NCBI GenBank assembly: GCA_024222455.1
Contig: JAAEPD010000194.1
Span: 1-64,000, forward strand
From: Aureispira sp.
GTDB lineage: Bacteria > Bacteroidota > Bacteroidia > Chitinophagales > Saprospiraceae
DNA: 64,000 bases
Direction: 5' to 3'
How positions within the stretch are numbered: position 1 is the first letter of the stretch; the number at the start of each line of letters is the position of its first letter. This document shows, piece by piece, positions 41,738 through 50,986 of the stretch. The notes under the pieces are model-generated. The model did no database searches. It was not told where the DNA came from and saw nothing but the letters and a program-made list of their open reading frames with translations. The translations under genes and the position numbers were made by a program.

Positions 41738-42985
41738 TTAGAGAATACTAAAAGGAAAAGAGTCTTGATGCTCTATATTATTAGGAGTTATAGAAATTAT
41801 TTCTAAAAAATCTTTTGATGAAGCTCCTTTTTTTTGCTTTATGAGAAATAGATAGTTTCGCCTAGGGCTAATTCTATATGTTCCTGTCGATTCACAGTTA
41901 TTAGGAACTCCACTATTCCAAATATAATCTTTAGGTTTGATATTAAGGCATTCTGAAAAATATGATTTACCTAAATAAAAGGGGTTTGTAGGCAGCTGTG
42001 TTAAACTGAAAACACGTTGAGAACTATCTGTTGTTTGAATGATTCGGTTATAATAGTCCTCTGTTGGATAGGAGTGGCCAAATTGAATTAAGGCCTTATT
42101 GTGCTGTGTAATGGCACTATCTTTATATAGTTTTAATAGGGTACCATCTTTCGTTTTTAAGTTAAGTTCATGAGCATTAGGGAATTCCAGCACCCCAGCC
42201 CAACCTTGCTTTATACCAAATAGATAATTGTTGAATCCTTGCCAACCTAGTTGGTTAAGAGAATCTTTAATACAGTTAACATTTGAAAGATTCTGAATAT
42301 CAACGCCATTTAGATAACCATATAAACTTTGGAATCCGTTACAAGAGTCCTGCATATTTATATATTCACTATTAGATAGTAGATAACTATTTTTATATCT
42401 ACTTGATGTGCTGCTTAGTGAACGATATAAATATTCCTTTTTTTTATTATCTATTTCGCAAAAATAGATAATACCTTCTTGAGAAAAATGTAATTGGAGT
42501 ATTTTTCCTAATGAATCTTGGCCGTACCAAGCAGAGTTATATAATTCTGTTGGCTCAACTTGGGCTAAGGTTTCAAGGCTATTTTTGCTAATAGAAGTAT
42601 ATATTAAATTTTGATTTGTTTGACGAATTTGGGTGGAGAACTTTACATTTAAAGTATCCCAATTTTTAGATGGATAGATAAATGTGCTATCGTCTTTATT
42701 TCTTGTTACTAATAGGCACTTATTGTTGAATATACTTACCTTAAAACTATAATTTTTAGTGCTATTTAGGCCTAAAAACTCTGGAATATGTAGACTATCC
42801 TTATCTATAATTAATATAGACTCTTCAACAGTTGAATTAGGAGGATAAAAGGCATCTGGAGAAGTCCAAATACCTTTTATTTTACTTAATACCTCATTTT
42901 GCTTAAGACCATTTATAGATGGTTCTGTGTTGCAAGAGAATATTGATGTTAGAATTATATAAAAAAAAAGATTCTTATATTGCAT
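41738..42985 (-). CDS. Orphan lipoprotein, partner of the 503-aa protein
   Basis: The 415-aa precursor has a lipobox SIFSC near residue 18, so it should be lipidated. The early mature part (LSKIKGIWTSPDAFYPP, EESILIIDKDSLHIPE) resembles the first strands of lipocalin-like domains, which recur around GQDSLGKILQLHFSQEGIIYF. The rest is unrecognised. It is separated by one base from the upstream 503-aa gene, so they are expressed together. A binding or protective role for its neighbour is possible but not shown. The whole block is AT-richer than the flanks by eye. Confidence 0.65.
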   Translation of the reverse strand: MQYKNLFFYIILTSIFSCNTEPSINGLKQNEVLSKIKGIWTSPDAFYPPNSTVEESILIIDKDSLHIPEFLGLNSTKNYSFKVSIFNNKCLLVTRNKDDSTFIYPSKNWDTLNVKFSTQIRQTNQNLIYTSISKNSLETLAQVEPTELYNSAWYGQDSLGKILQLHFSQEGIIYFCEIDNKKKEYLYRSLSSTSSRYKNSYLLSNSEYINMQDSCNGFQSLYGYLNGVDIQNLSNVNCIKDSLNQLGWQGFNNYLFGIKQGWAGVLEFPNAHELNLKTKDGTLLKLYKDSAITQHNKALIQFGHSYPTEDYYNRIIQTTDSSQRVFSLTQLPTNPFYLGKSYFSECLNIKPKDYIWNSGVPNNCESTGTYRISPRRNYLFLIKQKKGASSKDFLEIISITPNNIEHQDSFPFSIL

Positions 42986-42986
42986 T

Positions 42987-44498
42987 TTAAAATAAAACTT
43001 TAGGTTGATAACTATTTCCCCAGTTCATCATTTCTTCTATTTCATCTCCCCACCATTCTGCACTACCAAAAGTAATTCCTAAATCACTATCAATCTTTAA
43101 GGCTTGCCAACGTAAAACAAGGGGCCAACCTATGTAAGGTGAATCTACAGGATATTCCCAAGGGATTGGAATAATTTGAGCTTTAACAACTGTTTTCATT
43201 TTAATATTTTCTCTAGCCCAACCAGCCCAAATTTGTTTCTCAATCTGTTCTGCAAGATCACTAGGAATATTATATCGAACTTTGCAAATATTATCTACTT
43301 GTTTTTTTATAGTAGTATATAGCTCATGTGCACTTTGGAGCACCATATATTGCTTATGAAGATCAACCTCTCCACCATCATTCATATTATACTCTAAGTT
43401 GTCCATTTTATCTCCACAAGACTTACTAAAAGAAGCTATACTCTCCGAAATATCATTGAATATATTGGAAAGTTTATTGGTTAAATCATTTTGAAAATTT
43501 AGGGGTAGAGTTAATCCAAGTTTTGCTGCTGCTGCTTGCCCTGTACTTAAAGATGCTGCACTAGGCATAGTTTTATCTAAGGTGACCTGCAATAAATCTT
43601 CAGTTACATTTTCTATTGTTTCTGTATTTAGTGATTTACTAATACCACCTAATATAGTCTTAAGTTGATCAGTACTAGATAACCAACTTAAAAAACCTGC
43701 TCCTGCAATGGTAAATATTGAAGATATGAGTTGATCTGTGGCAGCTTTAGCTGCTTCATTGTCTGCAATAGCATTTTTGTGAGTAGTATAAGCTGTACTA
43801 TAGGCTGAACCAATATTGCGGACGTCCGTTTCTAATTTACCTTTGTGAGTGTCTAAAATTGTTTTAAGATCAAAAATATCTCTACGTAAACTTCCAAAAG
43901 AATTAACTATTGCATCATTTGTTTTAGGAAATTTTTGTGCTAACCATGTACAGCTTATTTCAATTTCATAACTACTCGCATATGAAGGGATTTTGATGGA
44001 TTTAGTTTCGCTAATAATTTGATCTGACTCTAAATCTGTAGCATTTAGAGTGATAGTTATATCTTTTGCACTATAATCAAATAAATTTGATATTTCTTTA
44101 TATAGTTTAATCTTTACTCCTTCTAACGGAGCATTATCAGAATTATATGTCAGATTATATTTGTAATTAGAAATTGGTGTATTAATTCCATTTTGAGTAA
44201 TAAATATACTTTCTATATTATCACCACTAAATTCTATATTGAAGCCTTGAACCAAAAAATTAAAATAAAAATCAGCTTTATCATAGTGTTTGATAAACTC
44301 TTCTTCATTACTTTGCCCTCCTTGCTCTCTTTTTTTTGTAGTTTTCGAAAACTTATTAACATAAATTTTTTTGACAACTTTATTGAGTTTAGCAATTTCT
44401 TGAGTTTGTGAATTTAGTTCTAAACCATTGGCTTTACTGATCTTTAGATATTGTTGGGAGAGTTTAATCAACTCAGTTAGTTCTTGTTTCATATTCAA
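42987..44498 (-). CDS. Orphan 503-aa helical protein with central hydrophobic segment
   Basis: There is no signal peptide. The N-terminus is charged and helical (about 1-50). Residues 60-190 look beta-rich (FYFNFLVQGFNIEF, KSIKIPSYASSYEIEIS). Long helices with a hydrophobic stretch SSIFTIAGAGFLSWLSS follow (about 258-274), and the Trp-rich tail contains IGWPLVLRW and SAEWWGDEIEEMMNWG. The hydrophobic hairpin inside helices recalls alpha-pore-forming proteins; this is a weak, pattern-level remark. Its lipoprotein neighbour begins one base after its stop. Three 21-bp repeats precede it. Candidate effector or surface protein of unknown function. Confidence 0.6.
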   Translation of the reverse strand: MNMKQELTELIKLSQQYLKISKANGLELNSQTQEIAKLNKVVKKIYVNKFSKTTKKREQGGQSNEEEFIKHYDKADFYFNFLVQGFNIEFSGDNIESIFITQNGINTPISNYKYNLTYNSDNAPLEGVKIKLYKEISNLFDYSAKDITITLNATDLESDQIISETKSIKIPSYASSYEIEISCTWLAQKFPKTNDAIVNSFGSLRRDIFDLKTILDTHKGKLETDVRNIGSAYSTAYTTHKNAIADNEAAKAATDQLISSIFTIAGAGFLSWLSSTDQLKTILGGISKSLNTETIENVTEDLLQVTLDKTMPSAASLSTGQAAAAKLGLTLPLNFQNDLTNKLSNIFNDISESIASFSKSCGDKMDNLEYNMNDGGEVDLHKQYMVLQSAHELYTTIKKQVDNICKVRYNIPSDLAEQIEKQIWAGWARENIKMKTVVKAQIIPIPWEYPVDSPYIGWPLVLRWQALKIDSDLGITFGSAEWWGDEIEEMMNWGNSYQPKVLF

Positions 44499-44564
44499 TT
44501 TAGTTTAATTGTATTCTATAATTAGACTATAAAGATAATTATTAGTGGATTAAAAATCTAAGCT

Positions 44565-44627
44565 AATTGATGAATGGCTTGTTTTAATTGATGAATGGCT
44601 TGTTTTAATTGATGAATGGACCATTTT
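44565..44627. repeat. Three tandem 21-bp repeats upstream of the orphan operon
   Basis: The unit AATTGATGAATGGCTTG plus TTTT occurs at 44565-44585 and 44586-44606 exactly, and at 44607-44627 with the end changed (GGACCATTTT). They lie 67 bases upstream of the 503-aa gene start and 28 bases after the gldG stop. A 21-bp period equals two helical turns, so protein-binding sites on one face of the DNA are plausible. Confidence 0.85.
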
Positions 44628-44655
44628 AGTTACTAAATAACAAAAGGGAGGGCTA

Positions 44656-46404
44656 CTATCCAAAACGTTTACGTCTCACAAAAGTGTAGACAAATCCAAA
44701 GAGCCCTAAGATAACCAAAGGTAAAACTAAATTGATCATACGCCATTTAGTTTCCTCTCTATAGGCGCGATCTTGATCTAAAGGTCGTAGTGTTATTTTC
44801 TTAGCACGAGCAGCAATAATACCATCCTTATCCACCATATACTGAATAGTGTTTAGGATAAAGTCATTGTTGTCATAGAATTTGTTATCCGCCGAATTTA
44901 ATCCTAATGGATAGAGTATTTGTTTTTTGAAATCAATGTCATTTTTAATGAAATCTCCGTCAGAAACGACTAACATTTTGCCCGCAGATTTACTTTTCTC
45001 TAAAAAGGGTTGCCCAATTCGTTGTAGTTCTGCAAGCATTTCAGGAGGTACTCTATTTCGGAAATGTGATTCAAACTGTCCATCTAGCAAAACAGCTATA
45101 TCCTGATGACCTTTGTTGAAGGCATCTTGACCAATACCTACATCAATAATATCAAAACCTATACGAACAGGAGGCATTTGGTATTTACTATACTTTGCTG
45201 TTCTGAGCAAGATTGTTTTTTTGATAGGGGTGCGTGTAATAAGGGTATCTAATGTAGTAGGGTACTGAGTCCAAACTTCATTAATATTTTTGACAATAGG
45301 ATGTTGAATAGTAGAATGACCAGTTAAATAAGCATCTTTTGGTCTTGTATATGGTTTAGCTACTGGATAGTAAAACCATTTTCTTAACTCAGTCTGAGGT
45401 TGGTTGTTAACCATCCCCACCTCTAACTTAATGTTGCTACAATCCCAAGACAAAGCCATCTTAGTATTGATCCGAACACCATAATTAAATAACATATCAT
45501 GAATATCTAATGGGTATTCATTTGGGATATAAAAACTCTTTCCTCTCAAGCTATCCGTCTCCATCTTAACCCGATCTATGAGCCATATTACATTCCCTCC
45601 ATTCATGACATATTGATCGATCATAAACAGATGTTTGTCTCCCATAGGTCCTCTAGGCTTAGGAATGATCAGAACATCAATAGCAGTATCTATTTTAGCA
45701 ACATTATTTAGGTCAAGAAGGTCTGTACTATAATGCTTGTTCAATTCTTGTCGAAAGCTCTGGATGAAAGGCCCCCTCAATTCTCCATGTCCTGCTAAAA
45801 TAAGGACTTTAGGTCGAATAGTACGTTGCAATGTTTGGATACCACTAGCCAATTTATACTCTAATAAATTGATAGAAGTATTCATTTTTTCGGTGTTGCT
45901 GTAGTCACTATTAACCCCACCAAAGTTTTCTAATAAGTTGACGATAGAATGCGTGTTTTTGTAACGTATAATCGCAGAAGGGAAGATTTGTTTTGTTCCT
46001 CTAGCTCCTTTAGTATTAATAGTGAGATTAACAGGCATAATACCTTTTTTCCTAAGGCTTTCTACCATGTTATTTCGCTCCTCCTCATTGCCAGCAAGAG
46101 GATCTACAAAACGATATTGAATCATATCTGTGCGACTTCTAAACTCATCTAAGATATCCTTGAGAGCACTTTGAAGGTGTTTAAAAGAAGAAGGAAACTC
46201 TCCCTCTAGGTATATTTCTATAGAGACAACATCATCTAAGTTGTCGATTAAGCGATAGGTGGCTTCAGTAAGTGTGAAGCGTTTATCTTCAGTTAGATCA
46301 TAGTCGCTGTAATAGAAACTAGCCAATATATTAGCAAAAATTGCAATACCTATAAGAAGTGCAAGTTGTATAATGGACTGAAGTGCGGAAGTTTGCTTTT
46401 TCAT
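44656..46404 (-). CDS. gldG: Gliding motility ABC transporter-associated protein GldG
   Basis: The 582-aa protein has an N-terminal membrane helix (about 11-30, LIGIAIFANILASFYYS), a large periplasmic part with the ABC-type uncharacterised transport domain (KVLILAGHGELRGPF, DVLIIPKPRGPM, VIWLIDRV), and a C-terminal membrane helix (about 558-576) ending VRRKRFG. GldG works with GldF and GldA in an ABC complex needed for gliding in Flavobacterium. Only F and G are here; gldA must lie elsewhere. gldF is upstream by 48 bases. Confidence 0.95.
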   Translation of the reverse strand: MKKQTSALQSIIQLALLIGIAIFANILASFYYSDYDLTEDKRFTLTEATYRLIDNLDDVVSIEIYLEGEFPSSFKHLQSALKDILDEFRSRTDMIQYRFVDPLAGNEEERNNMVESLRKKGIMPVNLTINTKGARGTKQIFPSAIIRYKNTHSIVNLLENFGGVNSDYSNTEKMNTSINLLEYKLASGIQTLQRTIRPKVLILAGHGELRGPFIQSFRQELNKHYSTDLLDLNNVAKIDTAIDVLIIPKPRGPMGDKHLFMIDQYVMNGGNVIWLIDRVKMETDSLRGKSFYIPNEYPLDIHDMLFNYGVRINTKMALSWDCSNIKLEVGMVNNQPQTELRKWFYYPVAKPYTRPKDAYLTGHSTIQHPIVKNINEVWTQYPTTLDTLITRTPIKKTILLRTAKYSKYQMPPVRIGFDIIDVGIGQDAFNKGHQDIAVLLDGQFESHFRNRVPPEMLAELQRIGQPFLEKSKSAGKMLVVSDGDFIKNDIDFKKQILYPLGLNSADNKFYDNNDFILNTIQYMVDKDGIIAARAKKITLRPLDQDRAYREETKWRMINLVLPLVILGLFGFVYTFVRRKRFG

Positions 46405-46452
46405 AGTATATAGAACTAAATAGTTAGAGCTGTATGCGTTTTACGAATAGAA

Positions 46453-47265
46453 TTACCATTTTCTGCGTTCGATAGCTGTTTTGGTTAGAGCCAAAAAGAC
46501 TAGAATCATACTCAAGAAATAGACAACATCTCTAGAATCGAGCAATCCACGACTAATAGAGGCATAGTGGTAGTTGATACCAATGGCTTCAACTATGTTA
46601 TCTGTTTTACCATAAAAAAGCTCTAAACGTGCTAAACTTGAAAAGGCATCATAAAAGAAGGCGCATAAAAAGAGCCCAAGTATAAAAGCAATTATTTGAT
46701 TTTGTGTGATAGCTGATGCAAATATTCCGATTGCTACAAACACTGCACCTAAAGCAAACAATCCCATGTAAGAACCCCAAGTAGCTCCAATATCTAAATT
46801 GCCCTTAGGCATACCTAATTCATAAATGGAAAAGTAATAGACGAGTGTAGGAAGTATGGCCAAAAACACTAAAAATAGGCAAGCTAAATATTTACTGAGT
46901 ATAATCTGCCAATCACTTAATGGTCGTGTAGCCAAAAGTTCTATAGTTCCGGTCTGAAATTCCTCAGCAAAGGAACGCATAGTGATGGCTGGAATGAGAA
47001 ATAGTAGAATATAGGGGGCCATCCTAAAAAAGGAGTCGAGTGTGGCAAACCCATAACTGATAACACTATAATCTGGGAATACCCACAGAAATAGTCCTGT
47101 CCCCAGCAAAAAAACAGCAATGGCGATATAACCAATCAGTGAGCTTAAGAATAGATTAACCTCTTTGGCGAATATGGGTAATTTGCGAAACAGCAATATA
47201 ATAAGAGCAATACTTACTAAGAGTACGATTATATTGAGAAAACTAAAATTGCTAAGGAGCAACAT
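46453..47265 (-). CDS. gldF: Gliding motility ABC transporter permease GldF
   Basis: The 270-aa ABC-2 permease has six hydrophobic helices and typical GldF segments: LFLSSLIGYIAIAVF, VFPDYSVISYGFATLDSFFRMAPYI, FLIPAITMRSFAEEFQTGTIELLATRPLSD. Other GldF proteins start close to FLSSLIGY. Here about 28 extra residues, mostly hydrophobic (MLLLSNFSFLNIIVLLV...), precede it. A nearer start could be the TTG codon at about residue 24. I keep the ATG at 47265 but mark the start as uncertain. Confidence 0.92.
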   Translation of the reverse strand: MLLLSNFSFLNIIVLLVSIALIILLFRKLPIFAKEVNLFLSSLIGYIAIAVFLLGTGLFLWVFPDYSVISYGFATLDSFFRMAPYILLFLIPAITMRSFAEEFQTGTIELLATRPLSDWQIILSKYLACLFLVFLAILPTLVYYFSIYELGMPKGNLDIGATWGSYMGLFALGAVFVAIGIFASAITQNQIIAFILGLFLCAFFYDAFSSLARLELFYGKTDNIVEAIGINYHYASISRGLLDSRDVVYFLSMILVFLALTKTAIERRKW

Positions 47266-47346
47266 ATTTTATACTAATTTTAGAACCTACCTGTTAATTT
47301 TGAATGCTAAAGATAGTAGCTATTCATTTTTTTTATAAACATTTAT

Positions 47347-47883
47347 TTAGTGGGGGAGCCATTCTTTCATACTATTTAAGTGATGCTCGGTATGATAAAC
47401 CGTAAAAAACAACATCTCTCTTATTGTAATCTTTCCTATTAACGGATGAGGCAACAAATAATTGTCTAGTTGTGCTTCCGTCCAATGATTTAGGCCTTTT
47501 GCTAGTTTCTTTCCTTGATAATGGAATAGATCGAGCAAGTTAGTTTTTTTGTTGAGTTTGACAACTGGTGGTATATAAGGGCCAGAAGCTTTTGCTCCAT
47601 TGGCTAGGGAATCTTTATATTTTTGGATAACACCATCAAAGCTCTTACTTGGACGATTAGGTTTCCCTGCAACTATCCGAATAATAAACTTAGGTAAACG
47701 TAGTGCCATACTAACAGGTCTTGTGCTACGTACCAAATGATCTAGTTGTTGTCCTGCCGACCATTTACCTTCTACTTGGCGTTCAAAGTATTCGTCAGGT
47801 TGAGATTTTACCCATTCGATAAGCTCAAAAAAATTACTTTCTATGGCTTGCTGTATATCTTCTTTTGATTGGATGATGTTCAT
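47347..47883 (-). CDS. DinB-like four-helix metal-binding protein
   Basis: The 178-aa protein is of the DinB_2/YfiT type. It shows WSAGQQLDHLV (about 41-51) and YHTEHHLN near the C-terminus, giving three histidines placed as in the metal-binding triad. Related proteins include bacillithiol-dependent S-transferases and uncharacterised DinB-fold proteins. No substrate is evident. It is cytoplasmic, between gldF and a secreted protein gene. Confidence 0.82.
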   Translation of the reverse strand: MNIIQSKEDIQQAIESNFFELIEWVKSQPDEYFERQVEGKWSAGQQLDHLVRSTRPVSMALRLPKFIIRIVAGKPNRPSKSFDGVIQKYKDSLANGAKASGPYIPPVVKLNKKTNLLDLFHYQGKKLAKGLNHWTEAQLDNYLLPHPLIGKITIREMLFFTVYHTEHHLNSMKEWLPH

Positions 47884-47913
47884 AATAATTCAAATATGCT
47901 AGTGTGCTAAGAA

Positions 47914-48582
47914 TTACTCCAAATATACAGGGTTTCTATCATTATAGATCAATAAAGTTTTAAATAATTTTTCTTCTATCTCATCATCATTCAACTTGTC
48001 AATAGATTCAGTTAGCTTACTATCATTAGCAATCCAATTTTTGACATTTTCTTTATTGAATGTTTTGATTTGACCTGTTTGGAAATTGAGTATTTTCTTA
48101 ACAAGTACTTTCTCTTTATTGACAATAGGCTTTTCGGCAACTTTGGTGCCTGTGATAGGATTATAGATAGCCATCATCACAGTCTTATTTACAAATGTTT
48201 GGTAGTAGAAATAAGAAATAGAACCTAATACATAGAACTGTACAAAATAAACCTCGTTTTTGCTGCTTTGTACTTCAGGTATTACCTTGATATAAGGTAT
48301 CCCTTTTACGCAGATACCCCAAATATTCTCTAGCGATTTTATATCAGAATAAGGAAGCTCTTCGATAGCTAAATTATCTAAAAACAAAATATTTTTTTCC
48401 TTATCTAAGTTGTAATCAAAATATTTTACCTGTCCTAGTTTGTATAGAGGTTTGTTTTGATGAAAGTCATCGAAACTAGTGTAGACACCATTTTTGAAGC
48501 GCATTTTTTTGCTAATTGCTTCTTGGGCAGATAAGTTTGTTGCTATATGGGCAAAAGCCAAAAGAGTAAGTATCCATTTCAT
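47914..48582 (-). CDS. Secreted protein of unknown function (FKNGVY-type)
   Basis: From the ATG at 48582 the protein is 222 aa, beginning with a good signal peptide (MKWILTLLAFAHIATNLSAQ). The longer frame from 48621 would put 13 residues before it, which is less likely. The mature part starts with MRFKNGVYTSFDDFHQNKPLY, a recurring pattern in Bacteroidota exported proteins, and continues mainly as beta-strands. The function is unknown. Its gene is a single unit, ending 30 bases before the DinB-like gene. Confidence 0.72.
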   Translation of the reverse strand: MKWILTLLAFAHIATNLSAQEAISKKMRFKNGVYTSFDDFHQNKPLYKLGQVKYFDYNLDKEKNILFLDNLAIEELPYSDIKSLENIWGICVKGIPYIKVIPEVQSSKNEVYFVQFYVLGSISYFYYQTFVNKTVMMAIYNPITGTKVAEKPIVNKEKVLVKKILNFQTGQIKTFNKENVKNWIANDSKLTESIDKLNDDEIEEKLFKTLLIYNDRNPVYLE

Positions 48583-48701
48583 AGTATAAAGATTTTTAAA
48601 CAACTTTGGTATTAAATTCAACCTAAAGGCTATTTTAGATTAAACGAATAAAACCATGTCTTAGGTAATGCTATTACTATGCTAAAAGCGTATAAAGACA
48701 A

Positions 48702-48736
48702 ACAAAGGTAACAGAAAAGAGCTCTGTTACCTTTGT
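48702..48736. terminator. Terminator of the parvulin-type chaperone gene
   Basis: A 13-bp stem, ACAAAGGTAACAG (48702-48714) with its complement (48724-48736), lies about 70 bases beyond the minus-strand chaperone stop. T runs are short in both directions. Confidence 0.65.
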
Positions 48737-48805
48737 TTTATCAAAAGATTAACACTCGTTAGCAGCTTTTTAGATAAACTACCAACAAAGAATTAATAAT
48801 GGTTA

Positions 48806-50755
48806 TTATTTGATTAAGCTCTTGAATACTGCATCTACTATTTCTACCTTGTACTCTTCACGAAGCTCTTTAATCAAATCTTTTTCAAGAGAATCTTGGT
48901 AGTCTGCTACTACATAACCACGAGCTTCTTCTAATGATTTAGGAGAAGGAGGTACTACATTTTCAATTTTAGTGAAATAACTAGAACCATCTTTAGAGTA
49001 ACCATCATTCATGCTACCTTTTTTCCATTTGATAGCATCTACTTCAGGGTTTTTACCTTCTTCGTAAGAACCAGAAGTATGCTGAACGATTTCTAGATCA
49101 CCATTAAACATTTTAGCAACATCTTCAGGAGATTTCTTTTTCGCTTTTTTGCGAATTTTTTTCAACTGTTTAGGGTCATCTGTACGGATAGTGTAAAACG
49201 TAACATCAGCACGAGGCTTCCATTTGTAGTTATTTTTATTAGCCTCATAAAAGGCTTTTAGACCATCATTGTCGCTAGATGCTTTGTCCCAAACTAATTG
49301 TTTTTTTACCTCAAACAATAGAATACCTTCTTCATATTCACGCATTAATGATTTGAACTCAGGGTATTTTTTACTCAATTGTGTTTTTTCGTAAGCCAAG
49401 CACTTTTGAGTAATCAAGATATTCATGATTCTATCAATAGCCGCTTCTACTGTTTTAGGATTTTGAGTGTAACGTTCGTTGTGAGAGCGTTGTGCTAAGG
49501 ATACAAACTCACCCCAAGTACATTTTTGATTGCCTACTGTAAATAGAGTAGTTTGGTCTTTCAGTTGTTCTGCAGGAACTTTCCATCTAAAGTTCATGAA
49601 ATCTTTTTCAGCGCTCATTGCAGTAGCCAAAGCAGCTTTGTTTTTGCTGTCAAACTTGAAATCACTTTCCTTGCGGATACGATCAACCAATGCTTTTTGT
49701 ATAATATTGAATCGAGGTTTACGACGTATTTTGTTAGTCAATTCACCTTTTACATCTTGATATTCTGGTTTTTCTATAGATTTCAATCTTTTTAGAATAT
49801 GCCATCCTGAACTTGTTTTGATCGGCTCACTAATAGACCCATCTTTTTCTAATTCAAAAATAGCCTCTTCAAAGTCTTTGTTATATTTATTAATAGAAAC
49901 CCATCCTAGACGGCCACCACGCTGATTTGTTTTGTTGTCATGAGAATTTGCCTTGACAACCTCTTCAAACTTAGCTCCGTTTTTCAATGCTCCATGCAAT
50001 GAATCAATCAATGTTTTAGGATCCTTTACTTTTTTAGGACGAATAAGAATGTGAGCAATTTGGCGTTGGCCAAAAGCATCACGAACATCAGTCACTTTGA
50101 CTATGTGGTAGCCAAACTTACTACTAACAATATTAGAAACTGCACCTTTTTTAGTATTATAAACAGCTGTTTCTAAGTCGTAAGGAAGCTGTAATGCTGT
50201 GAAATATCCTAAGTCACCACCAACATCTTTGCTATATCTATCATCAGAAAACTGTTTGGTAAGCTCTGGGAAATTTTCAGCAGTTACTTGAGACTTTACA
50301 TTTTGAGCACGCTTATATGCATCTCTTTTTTCTTCTTCAGAAGCATTTTTAGGCACAGCAATTAATATGTGACTAAAACGACGATCTTCTTTACCACGCT
50401 CATAGGCTTCTTTTACCAATTTTTCGGTAATCTCTCTATCAGTCAAATAAGTGGTAGATAATTGACTCTTATATTGATTTTGTTCGCGGATAACTTCAGG
50501 AGACTCATGTAATTTCATATCCACACCTTTAGCAACTTGCAATTTGAAGTCAACGTAAAGATCTAAATATTCTTTTAATGATTTTTCTGAAAAGTCAGCT
50601 TTTGAGCCGTTTGTTTTGGTGTAGATATATGTAAATTCCGAAACACGGACTTCTTTATCCTTTACTTTAAAAAGGACTGGGTCATCATCTTGAGCTTGTG
50701 CCGCAAAATAACCAATACATACTATGGACAAAACACTAAAAACCTGTTTCAGCAT
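48806..50755 (-). CDS. Periplasmic double-parvulin peptidylprolyl isomerase/chaperone
   Basis: The 649-aa precursor has a signal peptide (to about residue 21, AAQA), an N-terminal helical segment, and two parvulin domains in tandem. The first (about 122-220) has RFSHILIAVPK and DLGYFTALQLPYDLE; the second (about 230-330) has IAHILIRPKK and RLGWVSINKYNKDFEEAIF. A long C-terminal region of about 300 residues follows. This SurA/PrsA-like layout suggests folding of outer membrane or exported proteins. A good promoter precedes it. It may serve the OmpA- and T9SS-type proteins also in this window. Confidence 0.9.
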   Translation of the reverse strand: MLKQVFSVLSIVCIGYFAAQAQDDDPVLFKVKDKEVRVSEFTYIYTKTNGSKADFSEKSLKEYLDLYVDFKLQVAKGVDMKLHESPEVIREQNQYKSQLSTTYLTDREITEKLVKEAYERGKEDRRFSHILIAVPKNASEEEKRDAYKRAQNVKSQVTAENFPELTKQFSDDRYSKDVGGDLGYFTALQLPYDLETAVYNTKKGAVSNIVSSKFGYHIVKVTDVRDAFGQRQIAHILIRPKKVKDPKTLIDSLHGALKNGAKFEEVVKANSHDNKTNQRGGRLGWVSINKYNKDFEEAIFELEKDGSISEPIKTSSGWHILKRLKSIEKPEYQDVKGELTNKIRRKPRFNIIQKALVDRIRKESDFKFDSKNKAALATAMSAEKDFMNFRWKVPAEQLKDQTTLFTVGNQKCTWGEFVSLAQRSHNERYTQNPKTVEAAIDRIMNILITQKCLAYEKTQLSKKYPEFKSLMREYEEGILLFEVKKQLVWDKASSDNDGLKAFYEANKNNYKWKPRADVTFYTIRTDDPKQLKKIRKKAKKKSPEDVAKMFNGDLEIVQHTSGSYEEGKNPEVDAIKWKKGSMNDGYSKDGSSYFTKIENVVPPSPKSLEEARGYVVADYQDSLEKDLIKELREEYKVEIVDAVFKSLIK

Positions 50756-50832
50756 AATCTTGTTTTGTTTTTTTGTTGAAAAATTATATTAATTAGACTT
50801 GTGTTGTATTAACACCTGTATCAAAAGGTGTG

Positions 50833-50863
50833 CAAATTTATATTAAATTCCGTTAAAAGCCAA
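50833..50863 (-). promoter_or_regulatory. Promoter of the parvulin-type chaperone gene
   Basis: On the minus strand, TTG (50863-50861), 20 bp, and TAAATTTG (50840-50833) match the consensus. A 6-bp hairpin ACACCT/AGGTGT lies in the early leader. Confidence 0.7.
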
Positions 50864-50986
50864 CGAGATTGTTGTCTATCAGGGTTATGATTCTAATTTT
50901 TATTCTAAATTGCTGTACTTATGGCATAATTTTGCCGTTTATGTTAATAAAATTAACTAAATGAGCTTCTAAAAATTAGAAAATAA

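Noticed and set aside
44565-44627. CRISPR array
   Set aside because: Three 21-bp units are contiguous, with no spacers and no cas genes nearby; it is a plain tandem repeat.
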